Below, piece after piece: positions 23,221 to 30,624 of a stretch of DNA of 36,254 bases. The notes beneath the pieces are model-generated. The model was not told where the DNA came from. It saw only the letters and a program-made list of their open reading frames with translations, and searched no databases. The translations under genes were made by a program, and so were the position numbers. This DNA comes from a virus. Position 1 is the first letter of the stretch. Each line of letters opens with the position of its first letter. The stretch spans positions 1 to 36,254 of IMG/VR virus record IMGVR_UViG_3300027971_000119; one strand, given 5' to 3'.

Positions 23221-23556
23221 TCACTTCCCCTTACCCAGCACGCGCTCAGTCTCGCGCATCTTGGCCGCGTCGATGGCCTCTTGCTTGCGCGCCCTCTCCG
23301 ACTCGTCGTCAGACGCGACAAGCCACGCCTGCGCCGCAGCAGCGAGCGCCACCGAGAACACCACCGCCCCCGCTCGGGCAGAGAGCGCCTGGCACTCGTC
23401 CTCGGTCGAGTCGGGACACTGAGCCGCGACCGTGGCCGCGCCGGTGCCAAGCGTCACGAGGCCGATGGCGATTGCCCGCTCGACAGGCGAGGGCCTGACG
23501 CGTGGCTGCCCCCCGCAGCCGACGAGGAGTGCGACTGCGAGGATGGCCGCCTTCAT
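23221..23556 (-). CDS. Lipoprotein with two hydrophobic segments, 111 aa
   Basis: A signal peptide with a good lipobox (LLVGC, Cys14) is followed by a short Pro/Arg region and two further hydrophobic stretches (AIAIGLVTLGTGAATVAA and AGAVVFSVALAAAAQAWLVA), then a charged tail. A lipoprotein next to a holin candidate and a membrane coiled-coil protein suggests an outer-membrane spanin partner, which would mean a Gram-negative host (inference). The extra hydrophobic stretches are unusual for simple spanins. ATG 23556 overlaps the upstream stop (ATGA). Confidence 0.68.
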   Translation of the reverse strand: MKAAILAVALLVGCGGQPRVRPSPVERAIAIGLVTLGTGAATVAAQCPDSTEDECQALSARAGAVVFSVALAAAAQAWLVASDDESERARKQEAIDAAKMRETERVLGKGK

Positions 23557-23747
23557 GCTGCAGGCGTGGTCGGCGGGGTCGTGGGTGGGTGCTGGTCACG
23601 GTCAGCCATCGACCGACCGGCCAGCACGCCGATGATGCCCGCAATCTGGGCGATGGCGCCGTCCGTCGAGCCTTCGCCGTGCATCGCCAAGATGGTGATG
23701 GCGACGATGCCGACCACGCCCGCGATGAGCGTGCGATAGCCTCGCAT
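23553..23747 (-). CDS. Holin-like membrane protein, 64 aa
   Basis: Begins MRGYRTLIAGVVGIVAITIL, a start seen in many small phage holins, and has two membrane segments (about residues 6-21 and 33-45) separated by a polar loop and followed by a Pro/Thr-rich tail. Start taken at ATG 23747 with AAGG upstream; GTG 23762 with a GTGA overlap is a possible alternative adding 5 residues. Lies in the presumed lysis cluster. Confidence 0.62.
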   Translation of the reverse strand: MRGYRTLIAGVVGIVAITILAMHGEGSTDGAIAQIAGIIGVLAGRSMADRDQHPPTTPPTTPAA

Positions 23748-23758
23748 GCTTACCGCCT

Positions 23759-24103
23759 TCACGGGGCCGACTCAGGCGCAGCGAGCTTGGGCACCTCGGC
23801 ATCTGGGGCCGCACCCGTCGCAGGAGCCGACGCAGGAACCGACGCAGGCGCGAGCGCAAGGACGCGCTCGCAGCTCGTCGTCACCCGAGCGCCAGCCACG
23901 AGCACCGTGGCCGAGATGCCAACGAGCGGCAGGCCGTGCGCCTCGGGCAGCTCGACCGAGATGGAGCCGACCGGGGTGACGCACTCCCACGGACGCATGC
24001 CCGAGCTCGACGACGGGACCGACGAGGGAGCCGGGACGGGAGGCAGATGCGCGCCAGAGCACGCACCGCAGAGGAGAGCCGCGAAGGAGAGACGAGAGGT
24101 CAT
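23759..24103 (-). CDS. Secreted or lipid-anchored protein, 114 aa
   Basis: N-terminal hydrophobic signal (RLSFAALLCGAC, Cys12 and Cys15) resembles a lipoprotein signal, although the lipobox is imperfect because a Cys stands at -3. The mature part begins with a low-complexity Pro/Ser region, then a small beta domain (VGSISVELPEAHGLPLVGISATVLVAG) and an Ala/Pro-rich tail. ATG 24103 overlaps the stop of the 57-aa gene (ATGA). Possible envelope protein of the lysis cluster. Confidence 0.62.
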   Translation of the reverse strand: MTSRLSFAALLCGACSGAHLPPVPAPSSVPSSSSGMRPWECVTPVGSISVELPEAHGLPLVGISATVLVAGARVTTSCERVLALAPASVPASAPATGAAPDAEVPKLAAPESAP

Positions 24104-24273
24104 GGTGCTGCGTCCGGCAGAGTGACGTCGAGCGTCGGATGGACCTCGACAGAGGTGATGTTGCTGTCGCGCCAGAAGTAGCGCGCGCGCGCGTCCACGT
24201 CCTCGATGGACCACCCAGCAAAGAGCCGGATGTACTGCGCGCCGTCGATGATGGCGATGACGAGGTAGAGCAT
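24100..24273 (-). CDS. Small protein downstream of the tail fibre, 57 aa
   Basis: A compact ORF with ATG 24273 overlapping the fibre stop and its own stop overlapping the next ATG, so it fits the gene chain exactly. Sequence begins [21 protein letters not shown] and ends TLDVTLPDAAP. An N-terminal hydrophobic strand-like region suggests a small structural or chaperone-like protein, perhaps for fibre folding (inference). Confidence 0.72.
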   Translation of the reverse strand: MLYLVIAIIDGAQYIRLFAGWSIEDVDARARYFWRDSNITSVEVHPTLDVTLPDAAP

Positions 24274-27050
24274 CAGGGCCTCCCGAAGTAGGTCGTGCGG
24301 AACGTGTAGTCAGGCGGGGCATCGTTCACCGAGCCGAACTTGACCCACCACCCGCGAATCTGCGTCGTGCGCGTCGCGCTGGTCGACGTGCCGAGACGGA
24401 CGCTGCCAGACAGCGACGTGTCAGCCGTCAGGCTCGCGTAGCTGTACGCGTACAGCATGCGCGGACCGCTCCAGAAGTAGACCCGCGTGCCGCTGCGTCG
24501 GATGGTCCAGATGCACCAGTCGTTGACCGCGTGCGGCATCAGCAGCTCCATCAGCCCCGCCTCAAGGACGAGGCCAGACGTCGACGGATAGAGGCTGATG
24601 CGCTTGGTGCCATCACGGATGACGAACGCGCTCTCGTTGGCCGTGCCGACCTGCGACGCGCGCATCTCGACGCGAGCCTCCCAGACTGTGTTCGCGGCGA
24701 ACCCGGCGTAGGTCGCGGTCAGTCGGGCCGGGTTCGTCGTGCTCGCGAGTTGGATGGCCGTGCCGCTGCCGACCACCGGGTAGGTGATGACGGGCGACGT
24801 CTCAGCCGTCCAGCCAGTGGGCACCGCCCCGCTCGGGTCGGAGAATGAGTCATCCCAAGAGTCGGCCGCGTAGCCTGAGCCCGAGCCGCTCACCGTCGTC
24901 CACGTGGGAGCGCCGCCGCCCGAGCTCGTCAGCACCTGCCCGTTGGTCCCGCTCGAGGCGGTCGACAGAATCTCGCGACCCGCCGTGGTGATGTCCGCGA
25001 CTGCCGCTGTGTCGACGCCCGTGAAGTACGCCAGCTTGTTCGCCGCAGTGGTCACGCCCGCGAGGGCCGTCAACGTGGCGTCAGCAGCTTGGAATGCCGT
25101 CGCGGCCGAGGTCGCCGCAGTGCCGAGGCCCAGCGTCGTGCGAGCCGTCGCCGCGTCGGCATCGTCGAGGAGCGTCCGCGCGAAGGCAGTCAGAGTCGCG
25201 ACCGCCGCGACATCGACGCCCGTGAAGTACGGGAGACGGTCCGCCGCAGTCGTGAGACCCGCGAGCGCACTGAGCGTCGCATCAGCCGGCTGAAACGACG
25301 TCGAAGCCGAGGTCGCCGCAGTGCCAAGCCCCAGCGTGGTCCGCGCCGTCGCCGCGTCCGCGTCGTCGAGCAAGGTGCGAGCGAACGAGGTGAGCGTCGT
25401 CATGGCTGCAGTCGCTGTATTAGACGCGGTCAGCCCGCTTGTGTAATAAGCGATTCGGTCGGCCGCTGGGGTCAGGCCGCTGATGGCCGTGACCGGTGCA
25501 CCGCTGATTGCGTTTCCATCTCTGTAGACCGTCGCGCCCGTCGTCGTCTGAAATCGGCCATTGAGCAGCGCCGCGTTCGTCGAGACGGCAAGGGTCGGGG
25601 CAGTGGCCAGGCCCGCGCTGTCGGAGATGAGGACCTTGAGGTAGTTCTGCGTGTTGTTCGTGTAGGTCGCGCCCGCGTTGAACAGGCATCGGTCGATGAG
25701 AATCGTGCCGGTGAAGCCCGCATCGATGCTGACGTTGCCGAGCGTCGAGCCGACGATGTAGATCGTCGCGGATATGGCTCCGATGGAGAGCCCGCCCTCA
25801 AGCTGGCAGCGCTCGATGCGATGCACGCCCGCGCCCGTCGTCGAGATGGTCGTCAGGCCCTCGACCTGGAGATTGACCAGGCGAACGCGCACGGCGTTGT
25901 TGCCGATGGTGAGCGCTCGACCCGACGAGAGCGACGCCACCGTGCCGCCGAAGTCGCCCGCTTGGGGTCCGATGATGGCGATGTTGTTGCGGCCGGTCGG
26001 GATGGTGACTGTGGCGCCCGCGTAAGAGCCGGGGCCGACGATGACCTGACAGGCCGGACCGACCGGGGTCGCGTCGATAGCCGTCTGGATGTCCCGCGTC
26101 GGGGAGGCCGGGACCGTGCTCGCATGCGCGAAGTCGCTGAAGGTCTGCGACGGCAGCTCCTCGTATCGGTCCGTGAGACCGACGACCGTGCCAGCGCCGC
26201 CGCTTGGAGTCTCCCAAGTCGGAGCGACGCCAGCGCCGCCCGAGGTGAGGACCTGACCGGCCGCGCCTGCGTCGCCGTTGACGCGCAGCTCCTCGAGCAC
26301 GAGAGCGAGTGCTTGAGGCACGTCACCACTGTCCGCGCTAGTCAGCGTGGCGAGCCCAGCAGGGACCGTGAGCGCCAGCCGATTGGTCGTACCGTTGTCG
26401 GTGACGCCGACTTGACCGGCATTGACGTTGCCGCTCTGCGAGCCATTCCCAGCGGAGATGCTCGATGGGTTGAGCACAACCACGTCGCTCGGGTTGAGCG
26501 GGTCCACGATGGACAGCTCGGTCGACACCGGATTGACCGCGAGAAACTGGCCGTCGAGGTTGGTCACGGTCAGGCAGTCGGAAGCATCGCCGATGATGGC
26601 GAGTGTGCCGGCCCCGACGTTATAGGTCAGGTTCGCCGACCCCCCGATGGAGTCGACGCCCGTGCCGAACGCAATCTCGTCGGCAGCGATGGTGCCCGCG
26701 ATGCCACCCGACGCCGCAGCAGGCGCCCACTCGGAGCCCGACCACGTCAGCACCTCACCCGAGGACGGAGCCGTCGAGGCCACGTCAGACAGGTCCGCGA
26801 GCGCCGCAGCGTGGACATGGTCGCCGCGCGCGTAGTCGTCGGACGAGCCCGCGTTGGCCGTGCCGATGTTGGCAGGCGTGCTCGCGTAGGGCGTCTGCGG
26901 GTCGCCCGGAGGCCCAGGCGGGCCGGGGTCACCCTGCGGCCCAGGAGGCCCCTCGGGACCAACCGGCCCCTGCGGACCCTCGGGACCAGCCGGACCAGCC
27001 GGACCAGCCGGACCCGGCTGACCGGGGAAAGTCGTTGTGGTACCAGCCAT
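24273..27050 (-). CDS. Tail fibre with collagen-like stem, repeats, beta-helix and lectin-like tip
   Basis: 925 aa. Residues about 9-50 are about 14 G-X-Y triplets ([13 protein letters not shown]), a collagen-like trimeric stem. The centre (around residues 310-480) has regularly spaced hydrophobic strands of the pectin-lyase-like beta-helix kind ([29 protein letters not shown]). Then two 67-aa repeats ([20 protein letters not shown]). The C-terminal 200 residues look like a concanavalin-A-like sandwich ([23 protein letters not shown]). ATG 27050 is chosen over upstream in-frame starts because it overlaps the preceding stop. Receptor binding is expected. Unusually, the gene is far from the tail module. 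Confidence 0.85.
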   Translation of the reverse strand: MAGTTTTFPGQPGPAGPAGPAGPEGPQGPVGPEGPPGPQGDPGPPGPPGDPQTPYASTPANIGTANAGSSDDYARGDHVHAAALADLSDVASTAPSSGEVLTWSGSEWAPAAASGGIAGTIAADEIAFGTGVDSIGGSANLTYNVGAGTLAIIGDASDCLTVTNLDGQFLAVNPVSTELSIVDPLNPSDVVVLNPSSISAGNGSQSGNVNAGQVGVTDNGTTNRLALTVPAGLATLTSADSGDVPQALALVLEELRVNGDAGAAGQVLTSGGAGVAPTWETPSGGAGTVVGLTDRYEELPSQTFSDFAHASTVPASPTRDIQTAIDATPVGPACQVIVGPGSYAGATVTIPTGRNNIAIIGPQAGDFGGTVASLSSGRALTIGNNAVRVRLVNLQVEGLTTISTTGAGVHRIERCQLEGGLSIGAISATIYIVGSTLGNVSIDAGFTGTILIDRCLFNAGATYTNNTQNYLKVLISDSAGLATAPTLAVSTNAALLNGRFQTTTGATVYRDGNAISGAPVTAISGLTPAADRIAYYTSGLTASNTATAAMTTLTSFARTLLDDADAATARTTLGLGTAATSASTSFQPADATLSALAGLTTAADRLPYFTGVDVAAVATLTAFARTLLDDADAATARTTLGLGTAATSAATAFQAADATLTALAGVTTAANKLAYFTGVDTAAVADITTAGREILSTASSGTNGQVLTSSGGGAPTWTTVSGSGSGYAADSWDDSFSDPSGAVPTGWTAETSPVITYPVVGSGTAIQLASTTNPARLTATYAGFAANTVWEARVEMRASQVGTANESAFVIRDGTKRISLYPSTSGLVLEAGLMELLMPHAVNDWCIWTIRRSGTRVYFWSGPRMLYAYSYASLTADTSLSGSVRLGTSTSATRTTQIRGWWVKFGSVNDAPPDYTFRTTYFGRP
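24980..25455 (-). repeat. Tandem 67-aa repeats in the tail fibre gene
   Basis: Two nearly identical units 201 bp apart encode [20 protein letters not shown]... and [20 protein letters not shown]..., each followed by ALAG and a YFTGVD block; a third degenerate unit ([10 protein letters not shown]) precedes. Repeats of this kind are common in fibre stems and favour recombination that changes fibre length. Confidence 0.7.
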
Positions 27051-27514
27051 CACGGCACCTTGCGGAAGTGAGCGCAGACCTCGACGTCGCTCGCGCCAAC
27101 GGCCGAGCCCTTGAGCGAGAGCGTGGTGATGCTGCTCTGCGCCGTCCCGCTCAGGACGCCACGGACCTCGATGCTCTTGGCCGTGCCAGCGTCGAGCCGG
27201 GGCGCGTTCGTCGTCGCTGCGGGGCAGCTCGTCGCCGGTCCGAGGCAGATGAACGAGGCGTTGCCGCCCCACGCATCACGCGAGACCAGCGAGAGCGACG
27301 AGAGGAACAAGCCCGCCGTCAGCGCCGCGCCGGTCGAGGTGTCCTTCATGTCCGCGCTCGCAATCTGCGTCCACGCCGCCGAGGTCGGAGCGACCACCGC
27401 GCAGCCGTACACGTTGCCATAGATGCCGTTGGCGTCCTGCGCCGAGCCCGTCACCGGAACCGCGCCGACCATCGCCACAGCCGCGACCACTGCTGCCACC
27501 TTACGCATTGTCAT
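27050..27514 (-). CDS. Secreted beta-rich protein with signal peptide, 154 aa
   Basis: Begins [20 protein letters not shown] and a cleavable signal peptide ending near GSA. The mature part is rich in Ala, Ser, Thr and Gly with four Cys (near YGCAVV, FICLG, TSCPA and EVCAHF), enough for two disulphides, and no clear family. A Sec signal on a late phage gene directly before the fibre is unusual. It may be an envelope protein, a surface-modifying factor or an adhesin accessory (inference). Start 27514 (a second ATG at 27508 is possible) overlaps the endolysin gene by 14 bp. Confidence 0.65.
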   Translation of the reverse strand: MTMRKVAAVVAAVAMVGAVPVTGSAQDANGIYGNVYGCAVVAPTSAAWTQIASADMKDTSTGAALTAGLFLSSLSLVSRDAWGGNASFICLGPATSCPAATTNAPRLDAGTAKSIEVRGVLSGTAQSSITTLSLKGSAVGASDVEVCAHFRKVP

Positions 27515-28031
27515 CGCTCCCGACCTCCATGCTGATACGAATGACCGTCGCGCAGTCCACCACGGCCGCGCGGAATCTCTGCCAAGTTGCATCATCGACG
27601 CCCGAGCCCTTCCAGCTCGCCAAGCGCCCGCGATTGTCGACGTGGACGAAGCTCGGGTAGATGCCGACCCCGCCCACCGGAATATCGCGCTGGCCCATCA
27701 GCCGCAGCGCCACAAGGGCCACGTCGATGGGCAGCATGCCGCCGACCTGCACATCGGCCGCAGCGTCTGGGCTGCCGTCAGGCTTGCCTCGCTCCTTGAC
27801 CGAGGGTCGGAGCTCGGGGGGCATGTGCCGCGAGTTCGCCGCCGTCTTGGACTCCTTGCGCTCACCCGAGACGATGCGGACCGAGCGCCCGAGCGCCTCG
27901 CGCAGTGGCTCCAGCGTGCGCTGGCACAGCTCAAGGTAGCGGGCTCGGGACGTGGGAGTCTGCCAGACGTGGCCGTTGCGCCAGTCCAAGAACTCGACGT
28001 CGGAGAAATGCGGGGATAGGCGGTCGCTCAT
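27501..28031 (-). CDS. M15-type peptidase, putative endolysin
   Basis: 176 aa. Probably cuts peptidoglycan peptide bonds. The start LSPHFSDVEF is a frequent N-terminal motif of phage M15 peptidases. Metal-ligand candidates are His69 (SRHM), Asp93 (AADVQ) and His130 (FVHVDNRG, with Asp132). The His-Asp spacing is enlarged by an insertion (PPELRPSVKERGKPDG) relative to the usual S-x-H-x-x-G-x-A-x-D. ATG 28031 is preferred to GTG 28040; a TGTGGTAGGGT box ends 7 nt upstream. First gene of the late operon. Confidence 0.78.
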   Translation of the reverse strand: MSDRLSPHFSDVEFLDWRNGHVWQTPTSRARYLELCQRTLEPLREALGRSVRIVSGERKESKTAANSRHMPPELRPSVKERGKPDGSPDAAADVQVGGMLPIDVALVALRLMGQRDIPVGGVGIYPSFVHVDNRGRLASWKGSGVDDATWQRFRAAVVDCATVIRISMEVGSDDNA

Positions 28032-28038
28032 GCGCGAC

Positions 28039-28052
28039 ACCCTACCACATCA
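28039..28052 (-). promoter_or_regulatory. Extended -10-like box before the endolysin gene
   Basis: Transcribed strand TGATGTGGTAGGGT, 7 nt before ATG 28031. TGGTAGGGT fits TGnTAnnnT. The same box with the same spacing stands before the connector (14585) and portal (20095) genes. This copy lies at the head of the 25-kb late region, so it is a likely late promoter. Confidence 0.5.
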
Positions 28053-28064
28053 GGCCCACTCCTG

Positions 28065-28150
28065 CATGGTCTAGGAGGGATGGAGGCGACGGCAGACGGT
28101 GACGAGGGGCAAGGAGACAACCGAAGCGCCACGCAGGAGCCTAGACCATG
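28065..28150. repeat. Inverted repeat in the early/late gap
   Basis: CATGGTCTAGG (28065-28075) and CCTAGACCATG (28140-28150) are perfect 11-bp inverse copies separated by 64 bp; a third partial copy CCTAGAC lies at 28176-28182. The gap 28032-28250 contains no convincing minus-strand gene and holds the late start, so these may be binding sites for a late regulator. Confidence 0.5.
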
Positions 28151-28186
28151 GGGGAGATGTCCCGCCCCCATCCCACCTAGACAATA

Positions 28187-28238
28187 CTCACGCTTCCCGT
28201 TCAGCCGCGTACGGAGTGCAGACGCCGAGGAGCGTGAG
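28187..28238. repeat. Inverted repeat just after the 351-aa gene
   Basis: CTCACGCT (28187-28194) and AGCGTGAG (28231-28238) form an 8-bp perfect inverted repeat with a 36-bp spacer, lying directly downstream of the 351-aa stop (28251). No T run follows, so it is a weak terminator; it may mark a regulatory or operator region. Confidence 0.35.
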
Positions 28239-28250
28239 ATGGGTACAGTA

Positions 28251-29306
28251 TCACCGAACGGAGCGCCGCGCCACATCCTGCCGATGCTCTCGCATGTCGG
28301 CGTGCCGGCCTGCCCGGTCTGCTGCGATGCGGTTGGCATCGGGTCCGTGCACCGTGCGCCCAAGATGGTCGTCGATGGTTGAGGCGGGAGGTCGACCCGC
28401 GCCGCCTCGGCGCTGCCACTTGTCGCGCGCTGCTCGCTCCTTGCAGAGCCGCAGGAAGCGCTCGACATAGACCATCTCGGACGCTGCTCGCTCCGACTCG
28501 CGCTGCCTGCGCCGCGCATTGACCACGGCCTGCCCATAGGTAAACTCGGCCTGCAGCAGCGTCGGGCTAATCCTCTCGCTGGCCATGATGAGATGCACGA
28601 TGACCTTCCCGGCCGCGTACCTGCCGGTCACGTCGATGCCGAGTTTGGGCGCCGCCTCGAGGCAGCGAGCATGCAGCAAGGCGGGCGCCTGGTAGTTATA
28701 CGCGCGCGCGCGGTCGTCGGAATCAGTAGGAGGTCGACCACTGCGCAGAGGCGAGTCAGGCGGGCGCTCGCCTGTCCTCGTGTCGCATCTGATGCCGAGG
28801 CGCTCCAGTCCGTCGATGAGCTGCACAGCCAAGATGGAAGCAAGCGATACCGCTGCGCCGCTGTGCGCGCTTATCTCTTGGCGCCACTGTAGGAGCCTCT
28901 GCAGCGCCGCGCCCGAGATGTGGACGTGTCGACTCTGGCCGCCCTCCTCTGCTCGCCTGGCACGCTCCAAGCCTAGCAACTCAAGGATGGCACCGCTGCG
29001 CAGGTCGATGTTCTCGCGCTGCTGGTACTCGCCCACGTAGCGCATCAGATACGTCGACATGGCCAACCGGGGCTGAGTCCCGCGCGCGTTTATCTCGACG
29101 AGCTCGCGAGTCCATAGCGTCGTGGCGCGCGCCGTGTATTTGCACGACAGCCCGATGCCGTGCTGATGCAGCGCGCTGACGATGCGAGTGGTGAGCAGGA
29201 ACTTGAGCGCCGCGTATCGCTGCCTCTCCTCATCCCACGTCGCACACTGCCACTCGCGGATTGTCGGCAGATGCTGCTCAGGTAGGACGGTCAGGAAATC
29301 AGCCAC
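28251..29306 (-). CDS. Hypothetical 351-aa protein at the end of the early operon
   Basis: No family recognised. Alpha-helical and basic, with a helical core near SGAALQRLLQWRQEISAHSG and VSLASILAVQLIDGLERLG, and a highly basic C-terminus (RRRQRESERAASEM, KERAARDKWQRRGGAGRP). GTG 29306 overlaps the nuclease stop by 16 bp with GAGG upstream. The gene is the last before the late region and beside its presumed promoter, the place where lambda has its late antiterminator Q. A late regulator is a reasonable guess but not shown. The last 45 residues overlap an antisense ORF on the plus strand. Confidence 0.68.
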   Translation of the reverse strand: MADFLTVLPEQHLPTIREWQCATWDEERQRYAALKFLLTTRIVSALHQHGIGLSCKYTARATTLWTRELVEINARGTQPRLAMSTYLMRYVGEYQQRENIDLRSGAILELLGLERARRAEEGGQSRHVHISGAALQRLLQWRQEISAHSGAAVSLASILAVQLIDGLERLGIRCDTRTGERPPDSPLRSGRPPTDSDDRARAYNYQAPALLHARCLEAAPKLGIDVTGRYAAGKVIVHLIMASERISPTLLQAEFTYGQAVVNARRRQRESERAASEMVYVERFLRLCKERAARDKWQRRGGAGRPPASTIDDHLGRTVHGPDANRIAADRAGRHADMREHRQDVARRSVR

Positions 29307-29818
29307 TGTGACCCCCTCAAGAGCCGCGCCCGAGGCGCCAACTCCGTCTCTGTCACCGATGCCTTGCCCGCCTCACGCCAGAGGCGCAGGACGCCGAACT
29401 CAATGCACCACTGCGACCCGCGCCAATCGAGCAGCACGAGGGCGAGGCCGCCGAGCTGGTCGACCGCGTCGAGCGTCTCCCACTCGATACCCGCAGGCTT
29501 ACCCGCAGTCGGGCCGCCGAGCGCCTCACTGAACCACCACCGCTCGGTCGTGCAGGTCTTCGCCTCGAGCGCGACCGCTCGACCGCCAGCGACGCAGCCG
29601 ACGAAGTCGACCGACGCTCGGCTTGCCCAAGTCGCGGGGAAGGTCGTGCGCCCTCGGGCATCCATGCCAGTCGGACCCATGACCCGCGCCTCGGTAGGGA
29701 CGCGGACCAGCCACGCCTTATTGGCCGCGCGGAGTTGGTCGTGGTAGGCGTCGATGACTTGCTCCCACTGTGAGCCGCGCCGCTGCGAGGAGCGACCCCT
29801 AGTCGCTGCCGTGGTCAT
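29291..29818 (-). CDS. PD-(D/E)XK nuclease, RecU-like Holliday junction resolvase candidate
   Basis: 175 aa. The pattern Asp71 (SVDFVG), Glu85-Ala-Lys87 (ALEAKTC) is the PD-(D/E)XK catalytic signature. Sequence features resemble RecU-like proteins: an early G-x-x-W-E helix, a basic-to-hydrophobic strand before the Asp, and a late helix (WETLDAVDQLGGLALVLLDW). Likely cuts branched DNA arising during replication and recombination. ATG 29818 with GAGGGG 6 nt before it and an ATGA overlap; the GTG at 29839 upstream is less likely. Confidence 0.6.
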   Translation of the reverse strand: MTTAATRGRSSQRRGSQWEQVIDAYHDQLRAANKAWLVRVPTEARVMGPTGMDARGRTTFPATWASRASVDFVGCVAGGRAVALEAKTCTTERWWFSEALGGPTAGKPAGIEWETLDAVDQLGGLALVLLDWRGSQWCIEFGVLRLWREAGKASVTETELAPRARLLRGSQWLIS

Positions 29819-30132
29819 GGTCGACCCCTCTCTGGCCACGTGGCCAGAATCCGCGCATGGTGCTCGGCCAGAGTCTGCAGCACCGACGCAGGCAGCACGC
29901 TGCCCGTCTGGTAGCTGTGGTCGACCGCCGCTAGGGCCTCGCGCAAGCCCGCCAGCTCCCGTTCGGCATCTAGAGCACGGGCGACTAGCTCAGAGCGGAG
30001 TGCATCCAGTCGGAATCTTTCACGTCGCTCAAAGTCGCACTCTGTTCTCAGGTTTTCAATCGCTTGCCGAAGCACTTGCGCGTCCGGCGTCTGAAGCCTA
30101 TTGAGGATCTCATAGACGTCAGGTTTCGTCAT
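29815..30132 (-). CDS. Coiled-coil hypothetical protein, 105 aa
   Basis: Strongly helical and charged, with a coiled coil over residues about 20-70 (RRERFRLDALRSELVARALDAERELAGLREAL). Unknown family. ATG 30132 overlaps the upstream TTG-started gene (ATGA). Its base composition is lower in GC than the flanks, as are the following genes up to about 31260, which may mark a later acquisition. Confidence 0.68.
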   Translation of the reverse strand: MTKPDVYEILNRLQTPDAQVLRQAIENLRTECDFERRERFRLDALRSELVARALDAERELAGLREALAAVDHSYQTGSVLPASVLQTLAEHHARILATWPERGRP

Positions 30133-30425
30133 GGCTCCTGCCCCAGCGCCCGCTTGGCCGCGTCTCTCGTCTCGCGCAGCGCCTCGACAGTGCGCCCGAG
30201 AGCGACGTGCAGCTCGTCGGCCTCAAACCACGCCTGCCCCTCCGCAAAGCTCCACGTGCGCCACATCACCGGACCGTCGCCGCCTCGAGGCAGATACTCG
30301 ACCAGAGCGAGCCGGCCGAACCTCACCCGCACCGTGCCGATGTCCTGCACTCGGCCGCGCAGACCATGTCGCTCCAACGCCGCGCGCAGGTTGACCCGCG
30401 CCGCTGCCAAGTCAGCCTTGCTCAA
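30129..30425 (-). CDS. Hypothetical 98-aa protein with TTG start
   Basis: Unknown family. Basic N-terminal helix, then a beta part (QDIGTVRVRFGRLALVEYLPRGGDGPVMWRTWSF), then a helix (HVALGRTVEALRETRDAAKRAL). TTG 30425 is taken as start because GGGGTGAG precedes it and it lies in the end of the upstream gene. The beta part could be a small DNA- or protein-binding module. Confidence 0.62.
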   Translation of the reverse strand: MSKADLAAARVNLRAALERHGLRGRVQDIGTVRVRFGRLALVEYLPRGGDGPVMWRTWSFAEGQAWFEADELHVALGRTVEALRETRDAAKRALGQEP

Positions 30426-30624
30426 TGCTCACCCCCTGCGCTAGCTCGTCCTGCGCCCACCCGCACCCCTCGCAGGAGTGCCGCGTCAGCCACCACTGGT
30501 GGCGCTCGTCGAGGTCGGATGCCGTGACCCGCTGCGAGCGCTCGGCCGTCCTCGACCCGCACTCGGGGCAGGGATTACCGCCGCCCAACTTCACCTGTGG
30601 GTGCATCGTCAGGATTCGCTCCAT
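30412..30624 (-). CDS. Zinc-ribbon protein, 70 aa
   Basis: Two CxxC knuckles, CPEC (residues about 19-22) and CEGC (about 51-54), about 28 residues apart, form a typical zinc ribbon. Such small proteins often bind nucleic acid or a polymerase partner. Overlaps the DpdA-like gene by 16 bp. Its neighbour on the 5' side is the DpdA-like gene, so a link with DNA modification is possible but not shown. Confidence 0.7.
   Translation of the reverse strand: MERILTMHPQVKLGGGNPCPECGSRTAERSQRVTASDLDERHQWWLTRHSCEGCGWAQDELAQGVSIEQG

Noticed and set aside
25089-27071. 660-aa plus-strand ORF opposite the tail fibre gene
   Set aside because: Composition is dominated by Arg, and the minus strand carries collagen-like repeats, a beta-helix and repeats in frame; no ribosome site.
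27051-27272. Extended N-terminus of the tail fibre (74 residues, [10 protein letters not shown])
   Set aside because: Overlaps the secreted-protein frame; ATG 27050 with ATGA overlap starts the collagen-like stem cleanly.
28080-28382. 100-aa plus-strand ORF starting at ATG 28080 after AGGAGGG
   Set aside because: The ribosome site is only about 1 nt from the ATG and the sequence lacks motifs; only the shorter internal start at 28239 is kept as a low-interest finding.
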